A stretch of 23,510 nucleotides of DNA from Erysipelotrichaceae bacterium (GTDB lineage: Bacteria > Bacillota_I > Bacilli_A > Erysipelotrichales > Erysipelotrichaceae), in the NCBI GenBank assembly GCA_019415435.1, contig DXZE01000031.1:1-23510 (forward strand). Reading direction: 5' to 3'. The notes under the pieces are model-generated. The model worked only from the letters and a program-made list of their open reading frames with translations, was not told where the DNA came from and searched no databases. The position numbers and the translations under genes are program-made. Shown piece after piece: positions 6,339 to 13,718 of this stretch (positions are counted from its first letter, which is position 1; every line of letters starts with the position of its first letter).

Positions 6339-7079
6339 ATGTATGATGTGTTATGGAAACATGGATATCCTTTATTTTCACCAGTTCATTTACTGGTGAT
6401 GGCTTTCTGTCTTCTTTTATATGTTGTTTTATGCAGAAACTTTTTAAAGGCAGATAAACATGTAAGAATGATCCTGTTAAGAGTCAGTGCCTGTATTCCG
6501 ATTGCATTGGAGTGTATACAGGATATTGTTTTAACCATACAGGGTAGTATGAGTGCACAGTATCTGCCTTTTCATCTGTGTGGGCAGGCTATATTTGTGG
6601 AAGTGATACATAGCTTTATGCATGAAGGAAAGGCTAAGATTATCATTGGTGAAATGATATTCTCTATGTTTTTACCGGGTGCTTTGATGGCATTGGTGTT
6701 TCCGGGATGGAATAGTCTTCCTTTATTCGATCTCATCAGTATCAAAAAATATGCGGCCCATTTCTGTCTTGTTTTATATGGAATATACATTTATCTTGAT
6801 AAGCAGGTACATCTGAACTGGAAGAAAATATGGATAGAGTTTGTTTATCTCTATGGTGTAGCTTTACTGTTATGGCCTTTTAATAATCTCTTTGATACAA
6901 ATTATCTGTATACCCATGAACCGGTAGATCCCCTGCGGTTTATATGGGATGGTTATGGCAAACCTGCATATACAGGTATCATGATACTTGCAGGAGTGTT
7001 TTTAATTACCATGATGTATCTGATCAATGATGTGATCTGTAAGGTTGAGAAAAGAAATGAAAATACTGTTTGTCATTAA
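6339..7079 (+). CDS. YwaF/TMEM164-family integral membrane protein
   Basis: A 246-residue membrane protein with about six to seven hydrophobic segments, matching the bacterial YwaF family (TIGR02206, related to eukaryotic TMEM164). Family features visible here are LPFHLC (residues 76-81), a second conserved His (H141), and the FDTNYLYTHEPVDP stretch (185-198) that parallels the NxxxGxNYxxLxxKP motif. TMEM164 is reported as a cysteine-dependent acyltransferase acting on phospholipids; whether the bacterial forms share this is unknown, but Cys81 and His79 are candidate active residues. No ribosome binding site is seen before 6339, which fits the promoter placing the mRNA start at the ATG. It is the first gene of a four-gene operon and overlaps the glycosyltransferase by 23 bases. 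Confidence 0.82.
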   Translation: MYDVLWKHGYPLFSPVHLLVMAFCLLLYVVLCRNFLKADKHVRMILLRVSACIPIALECIQDIVLTIQGSMSAQYLPFHLCGQAIFVEVIHSFMHEGKAKIIIGEMIFSMFLPGALMALVFPGWNSLPLFDLISIKKYAAHFCLVLYGIYIYLDKQVHLNWKKIWIEFVYLYGVALLLWPFNNLFDTNYLYTHEPVDPLRFIWDGYGKPAYTGIMILAGVFLITMMYLINDVICKVEKRNENTVCH

Positions 7080-8199
7080 CTGTTTTTATACAAAGGGAAA
7101 TGGATTGGATGAAAGTGCCAGAAGGACGGTTTCATACCTGCGTAAAGCAGGTCATGATGTCAGAGTACTTTCCGGTATGAATCCGGATATTTATGGAAAA
7201 CAGCCGGAATACATGCTGGAACCATTACATGTAAAAGGAATTATCGGTAAGCTGATTGCAGAACAGGGATATATATTTGCCAGACCTGATAAGAAGATTA
7301 TGGAAAAAGCAATCGAATGGGCGGATGTTGTACACCTGGAAGAACCGTTTGCCTTGGAAAGAATGGCATGTACGATGGCTGTGAAAATGGGAAAACCATG
7401 TACGTGTACATGTCATTTATATCCTGAGAACCTTTTTGCCAGTGTTGGTTTGATGCACAATCATTCTCTCAATGAAGCATGCATGAAGCTGTGGAAAGAA
7501 GGCATCTTTGATAAGTGCAGAGTCATACAGGCTCCATCCATAAATACAAAGAACAGATTATCAGAGGCGGGTGTTAAAACACCGATAAAAGTCATATCCA
7601 ATGGTATTGTAAGAAAACAGTTTCCTGCGCCTGATATAAGCAGAGTGACACCTCCCTATGTTGTTTTGAATACAGGCAGGTATTCTGTTGAAAAGGATCA
7701 GATGATTTTATTAGACGCGATGCCGTATTGTAAACATGCTGGTGAGATACAGTTAGTCTTTGCGGGTAAAGGTCCTTTAGAAGATAAATTAAGAAAGAAA
7801 GCAGATCAGTTATATAACAATCATATTCTGACCCTGTATCCTTCTATTGTATTTCTGAATAGTCAGGAATTGGCACAGATAGAAGTGAATGCGGATCTTT
7901 TTGTCCATTGTGCAGTGGTAGAAGTAGAAGGCATGAGCTGTATGGAGGCCGTACAGAGTGGCCTGGTTCCGGTTATCGCAAGAAGCAGGTACAGTGCCGC
8001 AAGTGAGTTTACCTTAAATCCGCAAAGCAGATTTAAAGCAGGTCATGCAAAGGAGTTAGCTGATAGAATTGACTATTGGCTGGATGATAAAAAGAGAAGA
8101 GAAGAAGAGAGTAAGAAGTATCCTTCTTATATGGAACAATATGATATTTCCATATCTATACAGAAGTTAGAGGCTATGTTTCAGGAGGCATTGCAATGA
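7057..8199 (+). CDS. GT4-family glycosyltransferase
   Basis: A GT-B fold glycosyltransferase of 380 residues. The N-terminal domain begins with KILFVINCFYTKGNGLDESA, the usual start of GT4 enzymes acting on lipid acceptors. The C-terminal nucleotide-sugar domain includes VLNTGRYSVEKDQ, VFAGKGPLEDKL and the E-x7-E type segment VEVEGMSCMEAVQSGLVPV. It is predicted to be a cytoplasmic, membrane-associated enzyme moving a sugar from a nucleotide donor, possibly to diacylglycerol or another membrane lipid; neither donor nor acceptor can be read from sequence. The ATG at 7057 is preferred over the TTG at 7045. It lies between two membrane proteins of possible lipid function, and its stop overlaps the next start (ATGA), so translation is probably coupled. 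Confidence 0.87.
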   Translation: MKILFVINCFYTKGNGLDESARRTVSYLRKAGHDVRVLSGMNPDIYGKQPEYMLEPLHVKGIIGKLIAEQGYIFARPDKKIMEKAIEWADVVHLEEPFALERMACTMAVKMGKPCTCTCHLYPENLFASVGLMHNHSLNEACMKLWKEGIFDKCRVIQAPSINTKNRLSEAGVKTPIKVISNGIVRKQFPAPDISRVTPPYVVLNTGRYSVEKDQMILLDAMPYCKHAGEIQLVFAGKGPLEDKLRKKADQLYNNHILTLYPSIVFLNSQELAQIEVNADLFVHCAVVEVEGMSCMEAVQSGLVPVIARSRYSAASEFTLNPQSRFKAGHAKELADRIDYWLDDKKRREEESKKYPSYMEQYDISISIQKLEAMFQEALQ

Positions 8200-8819
8200 G
8201 AAGAAAAGAAAGATTTATGGCTCTTGTGATTATCCTGACATCTCTCATTGGATTAGTCTATGAAACAGGTTTAATCAAAGGTGAGTTTTCGAGTGATATC
8301 TTCAGTATGACTATGCCTTTGGCAACAGTCTATAACCTTGTCTATTATCTGATTGAATTCAGATGGCTGAAGAGACACAGAAAAGGAGTATTTCTTGCCT
8401 TCTGGAAGTTCTCGGCATTTATAACCATTACAGCTTCCTGTATCATCGGATGGATATTCATGCAGCCATACTATCATTCTCTTTCTGCTGTCATGCAGAA
8501 AGGAATGATGTTTACCCATGTTGCCCTGCCAATTGAATTATTCATAGAATGGATCATTGGTGAAAAGGGACATTATCAGAAACAGTTCTTTATCATGGGA
8601 ATATTCCCTTTAAGTGCCTATGTTCTGACTGCTCTGATCATGGCATCCTTAAATATGAAGATGGGCATGCAGGGGAATAAAGTACCATATCCATTTCTGG
8701 ATATTGACTTACTTGGGTTCAGGATTGTATTAATGACATGTATTCTGTATGCAGTAATGCTTGTTATCTATACAGCCATTATTATTGATATAGATCAGTC
8801 ATTCGTAAGAAAGAGGTAA
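8196..8819 (+). CDS. Pr6Pr-family membrane protein
   Basis: A 207-residue membrane protein with about six hydrophobic segments, resembling the Pr6Pr family, which is distantly related to the eukaryotic FAR-17a/AIG1 proteins. Supporting points are the size, the spacing of helices and the PYPFLDIDLLG segment (about residues 163-173). AIG1-type proteins are threonine hydrolases of fatty-acid esters; a conserved-looking His (FTHVALP, about residue 107) is present, but enzymatic activity in the bacterial group is not established. A clear AGGAGG precedes the ATG, which overlaps the glycosyltransferase stop by four bases. The deformylase gene follows after two bases. Confidence 0.7.
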   Translation: MRRKERFMALVIILTSLIGLVYETGLIKGEFSSDIFSMTMPLATVYNLVYYLIEFRWLKRHRKGVFLAFWKFSAFITITASCIIGWIFMQPYYHSLSAVMQKGMMFTHVALPIELFIEWIIGEKGHYQKQFFIMGIFPLSAYVLTALIMASLNMKMGMQGNKVPYPFLDIDLLGFRIVLMTCILYAVMLVIYTAIIIDIDQSFVRKR

Positions 8820-8821
8820 TA

Positions 8822-9232
8822 ATGATACGTGCAATTGTAAGAGATCCTGTCTTTTTAAGACAGGTGTCCGTTCCGGCAGGAAAGAATGATACAGATGTTA
8901 TTAAAGATCTGATCGATACATATCATGCTCATCAGAGTGTATGTGCAGGGATGGCTGCCAATATGATAGGTGTGAATAAGAATATCATTATCATGAATGC
9001 TGGTTTAATGGATCTTGTGATGATCAATCCATATATCCTTTCTCATAAAAATAAGTATGAAGTGATGGAAGGATGTCTTTCTTTAAGCGGGAAAAGAAAA
9101 GCAGTCCGCTATAAAGAGATAACGGTCCGCTATGAGAACATGAATTTTGAAAAAGAAGAGAGAACATTTACCGGTTATCCGGCAGAGATTATCCAGCATG
9201 AGCTGGATCATCTTCATGGGATACTGATATAG
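8822..9232 (+). CDS. Short peptide deformylase-like protein
   Basis: A 136-residue member of the peptide deformylase family, metalloenzymes that remove the formyl group from nascent proteins. The metal site is complete: EGCLS (83-87, Cys85) and QHELDH (125-130, His126, Glu127, His130). Motif 1 is altered: the usual GxGxAAxQ reads CAGMAANM (41-48), so the first Gly is Cys and the catalytic-site Gln is Met48. From memory, GMAANMIG recurs in a group of short deformylase paralogues, so this is probably a family variant and not a fresh mutation. It ends soon after motif 3 and lacks the C-terminal helix of classical Def. A second, canonical Def is expected elsewhere. AGAGG precedes the ATG; it is the last gene of the operon. 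Confidence 0.85.
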   Translation: MIRAIVRDPVFLRQVSVPAGKNDTDVIKDLIDTYHAHQSVCAGMAANMIGVNKNIIIMNAGLMDLVMINPYILSHKNKYEVMEGCLSLSGKRKAVRYKEITVRYENMNFEKEERTFTGYPAEIIQHELDHLHGILI

Positions 9233-9282
9233 GTTTCAACTATTACATTATACCATCTGTAAAATGTTTAAAACAGACTGGT

Positions 9283-9306
9283 AATAGCGTATGATTACGC
9301 TATTTT
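9283..9306 (+). terminator. Terminator after the deformylase gene
   Basis: A nine-base-pair perfect stem (AATAGCGTA 9283-9291 with TACGCTATT 9296-9304), a four-base loop, and TTTTAT at the end. It lies 50 bases after the stop. Confidence 0.7.
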
Positions 9307-9316
9307 ATAAGTAGAA

Positions 9317-9372
9317 GTACACGTGAAAAGCGGTCCAGGCTGGTGCACGAAGGACGCAAGGGAACAGTGTAC
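9317..9372 (+). other. Orphan element with nested inverted repeats, possible structured RNA
   Basis: GTACAC (9317-9322) pairs with GTGTAC (9367-9372). Inside it GCGGTCC (9330-9336) pairs with GGACGC (9352-9357) with one bulged base, leaving a 15-base loop, and the joining strands are purine-rich (GTGAAAA, AAGGGAACA). The stretch is about 58% G+C, above its surroundings. A 15-bp hairpin begins three bases later. It matches no RNA family I can name; no open reading frame covers it. Confidence 0.35.
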
Positions 9373-9375
9373 AGA

Positions 9376-9408
9376 AAAGGGATTCTGCATAAGATGCGGA
9401 GTCCCTTT
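9376..9408. terminator. Strong hairpin, likely bidirectional terminator
   Basis: A 15-bp stem (9376-9390 with 9394-9408, two G-U pairs on the plus strand) with a three-base loop. On the minus strand it ends in CCCTTTTCTG and lies just past the stop of the next gene; on the plus strand it ends in CCCTTTCATTT and would close the preceding element. Confidence 0.7.
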
Positions 9409-9415
9409 CATTTGG

Positions 9416-10192
9416 TTATCTTGTGGAATAGTGGAATGACCATCCGGACGCATTGGAATAGAGATTCAATGTATAGCTGCCCGGATCAAGATCTGCCTGC
9501 TGGTCAGAGATATTAAATGGACCAGTTTCATCAAAGACAGTAGTGGTATTGCCATCTGCATCTACTGCATCAATTCTTAATTCACCACTGTTGGCACTGG
9601 CGGTAATGCTTAATGTATTCCTGACATTAATGGAATAAGACTGCGTTAAATTGAGATCAGCATCTGCCGGATGAGAAGAAGAATGACTGGATTTATCTTT
9701 CTTTTTCACATCCTGTTTCACATCCTGTGATATATCCGCATCTACCAGTTCATAGTCATCATCTGTAACTTTATATGTATAGCTGAGTCCCCTGGTGGAC
9801 CACTTGCCACCGATTTTGGATGAGTAGTTGCCGGTTGCCCTGATAACACTGTTTCCCTTGGAAAGAGTCAGATCATCAGCGGTAACATACTTGAAGTTTT
9901 CCTGTCCCAGTTTCTCTACAAGATCCTGATTAATAGCTGACGCAACTGCCTGTTTGTCAAAGTCCGTCACGACATTGGCATTAGCTGTAGGTACCTTGGA
10001 AGTATCTTTGTCTTCATCCGTATCTGTATTGGTTACTGGTGTGGCTGTAGCAACAGCAGCTTTTTCATCTTTCTCCTTAGGACGTGGGATAAGTAATATA
10101 ATCAAGAGAATCACGGCAATGATGATCAGGATAACAGTGATCAGATGCAGCAGATCTACATGTCTTTTTCTTTCATTCTCTGTTTCTGACAT
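9416..10192 (-). CDS. Membrane-anchored extracytoplasmic protein of unknown function
   Basis: I do not recognise a named family. The 258-residue protein has a charged cytoplasmic N-terminus, one membrane segment (about residues 17-36), a Thr/Asp/Lys/Ala-rich linker to about 80, a small domain (about 80-155, ending near DADISQD), a Lys/Ser/His linker (about 156-172), and a C-terminal domain likely to be a beta sandwich (alternating polar and hydrophobic residues with GSYTLNLYSNASGWSFHY near the end). The C-terminal domain resembles small extracellular ligand-binding or pre-peptidase-like modules in style only. GAGGAG lies seven bases before the ATG at 10192. It is a single-gene unit on the opposite strand to both flanking operons, with its own promoter and terminator. 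Confidence 0.75.
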   Translation of the reverse strand: MSETENERKRHVDLLHLITVILIIIAVILLIILLIPRPKEKDEKAAVATATPVTNTDTDEDKDTSKVPTANANVVTDFDKQAVASAINQDLVEKLGQENFKYVTADDLTLSKGNSVIRATGNYSSKIGGKWSTRGLSYTYKVTDDDYELVDADISQDVKQDVKKKDKSSHSSSHPADADLNLTQSYSINVRNTLSITASANSGELRIDAVDADGNTTTVFDETGPFNISDQQADLDPGSYTLNLYSNASGWSFHYSTR

Positions 10193-10228
10193 AGAATCTC
10201 CTCTCTGTTAAATAGAATTGCATTGAAT

Positions 10229-10258
10229 AGTATAGCGATTATTGAACATAAATGACAG
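10229..10258 (-). promoter_or_regulatory. Promoter of the membrane-anchored protein gene
   Basis: On the minus strand CTGTCA (10253-10258, four of six), an 18-base spacer and TATACT (10229-10234) precede the gene, which leaves a leader of about 30 bases. Confidence 0.5.
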
Positions 10259-10322
10259 TCTGAGGCATATTGTAAATGCTTACATGTCTGAAATGCCGCA
10301 ATGTTTCAGTTTTTCTGGTGTA

Positions 10323-10331
10323 TGCTATAAT
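10323..10331 (+). promoter_or_regulatory. Extended -10 promoter of the yybS-rlmH operon
   Basis: TGCTATAAT (TGn plus a perfect TATAAT at 10326-10331) with a weak -35. The predicted start near 10338 leaves a 43-base leader that contains the hairpin at 10341-10369. Confidence 0.65.
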
Positions 10332-10340
10332 CATTATCAG

Positions 10341-10369
10341 TTCATGCATATCCTTTTATCATGCATGAA
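10341..10369 (+). promoter_or_regulatory. 9-bp hairpin in the yybS leader
   Basis: TTCATGCAT (10341-10349) and ATGCATGAA (10361-10369) form a perfect stem with an 11-base loop. It ends two bases before the AGG ribosome binding site of yybS and would lie at the very 5' end of the mRNA. It may stabilise the message or modulate translation, or be a protein site on DNA. Confidence 0.45.
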
Positions 10370-10380
10370 GCAGGCAGAGT

Positions 10381-11325
10381 ATGAATCAGAATGTAAGAAA
10401 GATCAGCGATGGGGCCATGATGGCTGCGATTATCGGTTTATTACTGTTAATAAACAGACAGACAGCAGGTTTATTAGAGAATATGCTGCTGTTTGCTTTT
10501 CCTCTGCCTATGGTATTCTATGGGACTAAGTATGGCTGGAAGAACAGTTGGATGTTGTTTACAGCAGTGATGATTCTTACTTTTATCATTGGTACGCCGA
10601 CAACATGGTTTTATGTAGCTACCGAATCTTTAATCGGCATGGTATATGGATGCGGCATCTATCACCATGTATCTACGCAGAAAATAGTAATACGTACATT
10701 AATCCTGGCTGTCATTGTAAATGTTATCTCTATACTGATACTCTCATCTTTCTTTGGCTATGATATCAATGGGGAAGTACAGGCATATGAAGATGCCTTC
10801 AATAAGGCTCTTTCCGCAGCCGGAAGCAGTGTTCCTGCCAACATGAACTTACACAGTATGTTACGGACAATGATTGTTGTCGCTACGGTATTTACCGGTA
10901 TTTTTGAAGGTCTTGCGACACATTTGTTATCAAGATTACTTTTAAAAAGACTCCATTTCTCTGTTGAACCACGCAAGCCTTTATCTGAGTATTTCCCACC
11001 AAAGTGGAGTGGGTATGCAGGCCTGGCATGCTTTGTGGGATATTACTATTCTGTTTACAGACCTATGGATAATGAATTAGCCCAGAGTATCTTACAGGGA
11101 TTTGGTATGGCAGGTACGATTTATCTGGCTTTCTTTGGAATGATTGCTTTCTATTCTGCTTTTGCCCAGAGAATGCATTCCAAAGCTCCTGCCGTCATAC
11201 TTTCATTACTATTGTTTATGTTTGTTTCACCGGCAATGGCGATTACCGGTTTTCTCTATATAACAACGGATCTGCATATGTGGAGCCTGAAAGGAGATGG
11301 AAATCATGCACAGGAAAATCTCTGA
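10381..11325 (+). CDS. yybS: YybS-family (DUF2232) membrane protein
   Basis: A 314-residue integral membrane protein with about eight hydrophobic segments and a polar extracytoplasmic or cytoplasmic loop near residues 125-155. Size, topology and its place immediately before gdpP-rplI-dnaB match YybS (DUF2232) of Bacillus, where the order is the same. Its biochemical role is not established; the family has been compared with transporter-like membrane subunits. AGG six bases before the ATG serves as ribosome binding site, directly after a leader hairpin. It is the first gene of the eight-gene operon and overlaps gdpP by 20 bases, which suggests translational coupling to the c-di-AMP phosphodiesterase. 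Confidence 0.85.
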   Translation: MNQNVRKISDGAMMAAIIGLLLLINRQTAGLLENMLLFAFPLPMVFYGTKYGWKNSWMLFTAVMILTFIIGTPTTWFYVATESLIGMVYGCGIYHHVSTQKIVIRTLILAVIVNVISILILSSFFGYDINGEVQAYEDAFNKALSAAGSSVPANMNLHSMLRTMIVVATVFTGIFEGLATHLLSRLLLKRLHFSVEPRKPLSEYFPPKWSGYAGLACFVGYYYSVYRPMDNELAQSILQGFGMAGTIYLAFFGMIAFYSAFAQRMHSKAPAVILSLLLFMFVSPAMAITGFLYITTDLHMWSLKGDGNHAQENL

Positions 11326-13282
11326 AATGAGACGGATTGCCGTGATTCTCTTGGTTATACAGGCTGCTTTATTAGTAGCGTTATGGTTCTGGATTACTCT
11401 CGGGGCCATGATAGGCGTGGTTGTTCTGATTCTTGAAGCGGTCATTATCTTTGTAATGCTGGATCGCTTTGAAGCCTTATCGGATGAACAATCTACCGGT
11501 GTAAGAGATATCCTTGGCAGTGCTGCCGCAGATGCCTATATTATCGGTGGGGTAGGCATGGTTATCTATGATGATGACTATGTAGTGACATGGATGAGTG
11601 ATTTATTCCGGTTACGGAATATAGATAAAGTAGGAAACAGACTGCTTACCTGGTTACCGGAAGCGGAAGATCTGATTAACGGTACATCGGATCGTACTGA
11701 GGTAACGCTGGATGATCATATTTATGAAATAACCAGAAAAGAAGATGCACCGGTTATTTATTTCCGTGATGTAACGGAATTAACCGAAACAACCGAGAAA
11801 TATAAGGATGAACATCTGGTACTGGGACTGGCAAGTTTTGATAACTATGATGAAAGTACACAGTATGAAGATGATACGGAAGCTGCCAGTATTTCCGCTA
11901 ATGTAAGATCACCATTGATGGAATATTGTGCAGATCATGGCATTCTTGCCAAAAGACTTGGTACATCAAGATATCAGTTAATCCTGAATGAAAAGATCTT
12001 TGCACAATTAGCCGCAGATCATTTCTCCATCCTTGGCAAAGTACGCAAGGCAGCCCAGAAGATGGATGTATCCATCACCTTATCACTTGCGTTTGCAAGA
12101 GGTGATGTGACACTAGAAGAAATGGATGAGATGGTTTCTAATCTGATGGACCTGGCGCAGACACGTGGTGGTGACCAGGTGGCCGTACAGGAGGCTGGAG
12201 GAGACGTACAGTACTTTGGCGGCTCTACCGAAGCAGCTGAGAAGCGTTCCCGCGTCAGAGTCAGAGTGATGTCTCATGCCTTAAGAGATCTGATGATGAA
12301 GAGTTCCAACGTCATTATCTGTTGTCATAAGATGGCGGATTTTGACTGTGTTGGTTCAGCGATATGCTTATCGAGAATGGCAACTGCCTTAGGCAGAAAG
12401 GTACAGATCATTGCCAAAACAGGCGGTATAGAAGAAAAGTTAAATGCCGCTTTGGAAGCTAACAGTGAAGCTTTAAGCAGGGAAGTTACCTTTGTGACAG
12501 AAGGAGAAGCGTTAAACAAGTTAACAGATAATACGCTTGTCATCATGACAGACCATCATAATGTCAAGCAGTCTAATGGCGCAAGAGTACTGGAACAGAC
12601 ACACAGGGTTGTGGTGATTGACCATCACAGACGTTCTGCGGATATGGGTGTTAAGCCGGTTCTTGTCTACATTGAGGCAGGTGCTTCTTCAACATGTGAA
12701 TTATTAACAGAAATGATTCCATATGTATCCAATCGTACGGAAATCAGTGAATTAGATGCGACATTAATGTTAACAGGAATGATTGTCGATACCCAGACAT
12801 TCAGAGTCAGAACGGGTGCCCGTACATATGATGCGGCCAGTTCCTTAAAGGAAATGGGAGCAGATACAAGTATGGCATTCGGCTGGCTGAAGGATACGTT
12901 TGATGAATTTGCCATAAAGTCTGAAGTCGCAACTGGCAGTGAGAAGTATGATCATGGGGTTGTTATTGCCAGTGTTACAAAAAGACAGATGTCCCGTTCT
13001 CTGATGAGTCAGGTCGCAGATGAGTTGTTGGGTGTACAGGGTGTACAGGCAGCCTTTGTCATTGCGGATGACACCGAAGATCAGACATGTATCAGTGCCC
13101 GCTCGGCAGGTAAGATCAATGTTCAGGTGATTATGGAAAATATGGGCGGTGGCGGTCATATGACTGCCGCAGCCATGCAGCGTAAGAAGTGTGATGTGGA
13201 AGATGTGAAGAATGAACTTCTCTCCAAGCTTCATACATATTTTGCACAACAGGAGGAAGACAGTGATGAAAGTAATTCTTAA
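11306..13282 (+). CDS. gdpP: Cyclic-di-AMP phosphodiesterase GdpP
   Basis: A 658-residue membrane protein that hydrolyses c-di-AMP to pApA, so controlling potassium and osmotic balance and wall stress. Two membrane helices (about 9-52) lead to a PAS-like domain (about 75-155), a degenerate GGDEF domain (about 170-295) without the GGDEF signature, and the catalytic DHH/DHHA1 part. Catalytic metal residues are visible as HKMADFD (341-347), TDHHN (415-419), DHH (439-441), the Asp in MIVDT (about 495) and GGGGH (614-618). The ATG at 11306 is chosen because AAGGAG lies nine bases upstream; the in-frame ATG at 11297 abuts that site. It overlaps yybS by 20 bases and rplI by 17. Confidence 0.96.
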   Translation: MHRKISEMRRIAVILLVIQAALLVALWFWITLGAMIGVVVLILEAVIIFVMLDRFEALSDEQSTGVRDILGSAAADAYIIGGVGMVIYDDDYVVTWMSDLFRLRNIDKVGNRLLTWLPEAEDLINGTSDRTEVTLDDHIYEITRKEDAPVIYFRDVTELTETTEKYKDEHLVLGLASFDNYDESTQYEDDTEAASISANVRSPLMEYCADHGILAKRLGTSRYQLILNEKIFAQLAADHFSILGKVRKAAQKMDVSITLSLAFARGDVTLEEMDEMVSNLMDLAQTRGGDQVAVQEAGGDVQYFGGSTEAAEKRSRVRVRVMSHALRDLMMKSSNVIICCHKMADFDCVGSAICLSRMATALGRKVQIIAKTGGIEEKLNAALEANSEALSREVTFVTEGEALNKLTDNTLVIMTDHHNVKQSNGARVLEQTHRVVVIDHHRRSADMGVKPVLVYIEAGASSTCELLTEMIPYVSNRTEISELDATLMLTGMIVDTQTFRVRTGARTYDAASSLKEMGADTSMAFGWLKDTFDEFAIKSEVATGSEKYDHGVVIASVTKRQMSRSLMSQVADELLGVQGVQAAFVIADDTEDQTCISARSAGKINVQVIMENMGGGGHMTAAAMQRKKCDVEDVKNELLSKLHTYFAQQEEDSDESNS

Positions 13283-13718
13283 ACAGGATGTAAAGAAGTT
13301 AGGAAAACGTGGTGAAGTCGTTAATGTGAGTGATGGTTATGGCAGAAACTATCTGATCGCAAGAGGTCTGGCGGTTCCTGAGACAAAGAAGAGTCTGGAA
13401 ATATTAGGTGAGCAGAAGGCTGAAGAAGCTGCCGAGGAAGCCAAGGCTGTCGCAGCTGCTAAGGAAACTGCCGCAAAGATGGATAAGATGATTCTGAACT
13501 TTACGGTTAAGTCAGGCGCGGAAGGCAGAGTATTTGGCTCTGTTTCTACTAAGCAGATTACAGAAGCTTTGAATAAGCAGGGTATTATCATTGATAAACG
13601 TAAGATTCTTGATACAGCTCCAATTCAGACTTTAGGTGTATCCAGGGTCAGAGTGGAATTACATAAGAATGTCATTGGTACGATCAGGGTAAGACTGATC
13701 GGAAGTGAGAAGCAGTAA
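13266..13718 (+). CDS. rplI: 50S ribosomal protein L9
   Basis: Ribosomal protein bL9, 150 residues. The N-terminal rRNA-binding domain shows the family signature (VILKQDVKKLGKRGEVV followed by GYGRNYLIARGLA), a long Ala/Glu/Lys connecting helix spans about residues 40-75, and the C-terminal domain contains VFGSVSTKQI and ends RLIGSEKQ. AGGAGG lies about ten bases before the ATG at 13266; an in-frame start 18 codons upstream would read only out-of-frame gdpP sequence. Its stop shares one base with the start of dnaB (TAATG). Confidence 0.98.
   Translation: MKVILKQDVKKLGKRGEVVNVSDGYGRNYLIARGLAVPETKKSLEILGEQKAEEAAEEAKAVAAAKETAAKMDKMILNFTVKSGAEGRVFGSVSTKQITEALNKQGIIIDKRKILDTAPIQTLGVSRVRVELHKNVIGTIRVRLIGSEKQ

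Noticed and set aside
9330..9372. Possible c-di-GMP-I riboswitch because of GGACGCAA, or a small SRP RNA because of GGTCCAGG...GAAGGA
   Set aside because: Only a short core word agrees. The second helix and receptor of the c-di-GMP aptamer, and the GTCAGG/AGCAGC loops of SRP RNA, are missing.
10242..10529. Open frame of 95 codons upstream of and overlapping yybS
   Set aside because: It crosses the yybS promoter and leader, lacks a ribosome binding site, and its 3' half is out-of-frame yybS sequence.
12845..13249. 134-codon open frame antisense to the end of gdpP
   Set aside because: It lies wholly within the conserved DHHA1 part of gdpP and has no homology-like features or ribosome binding site.
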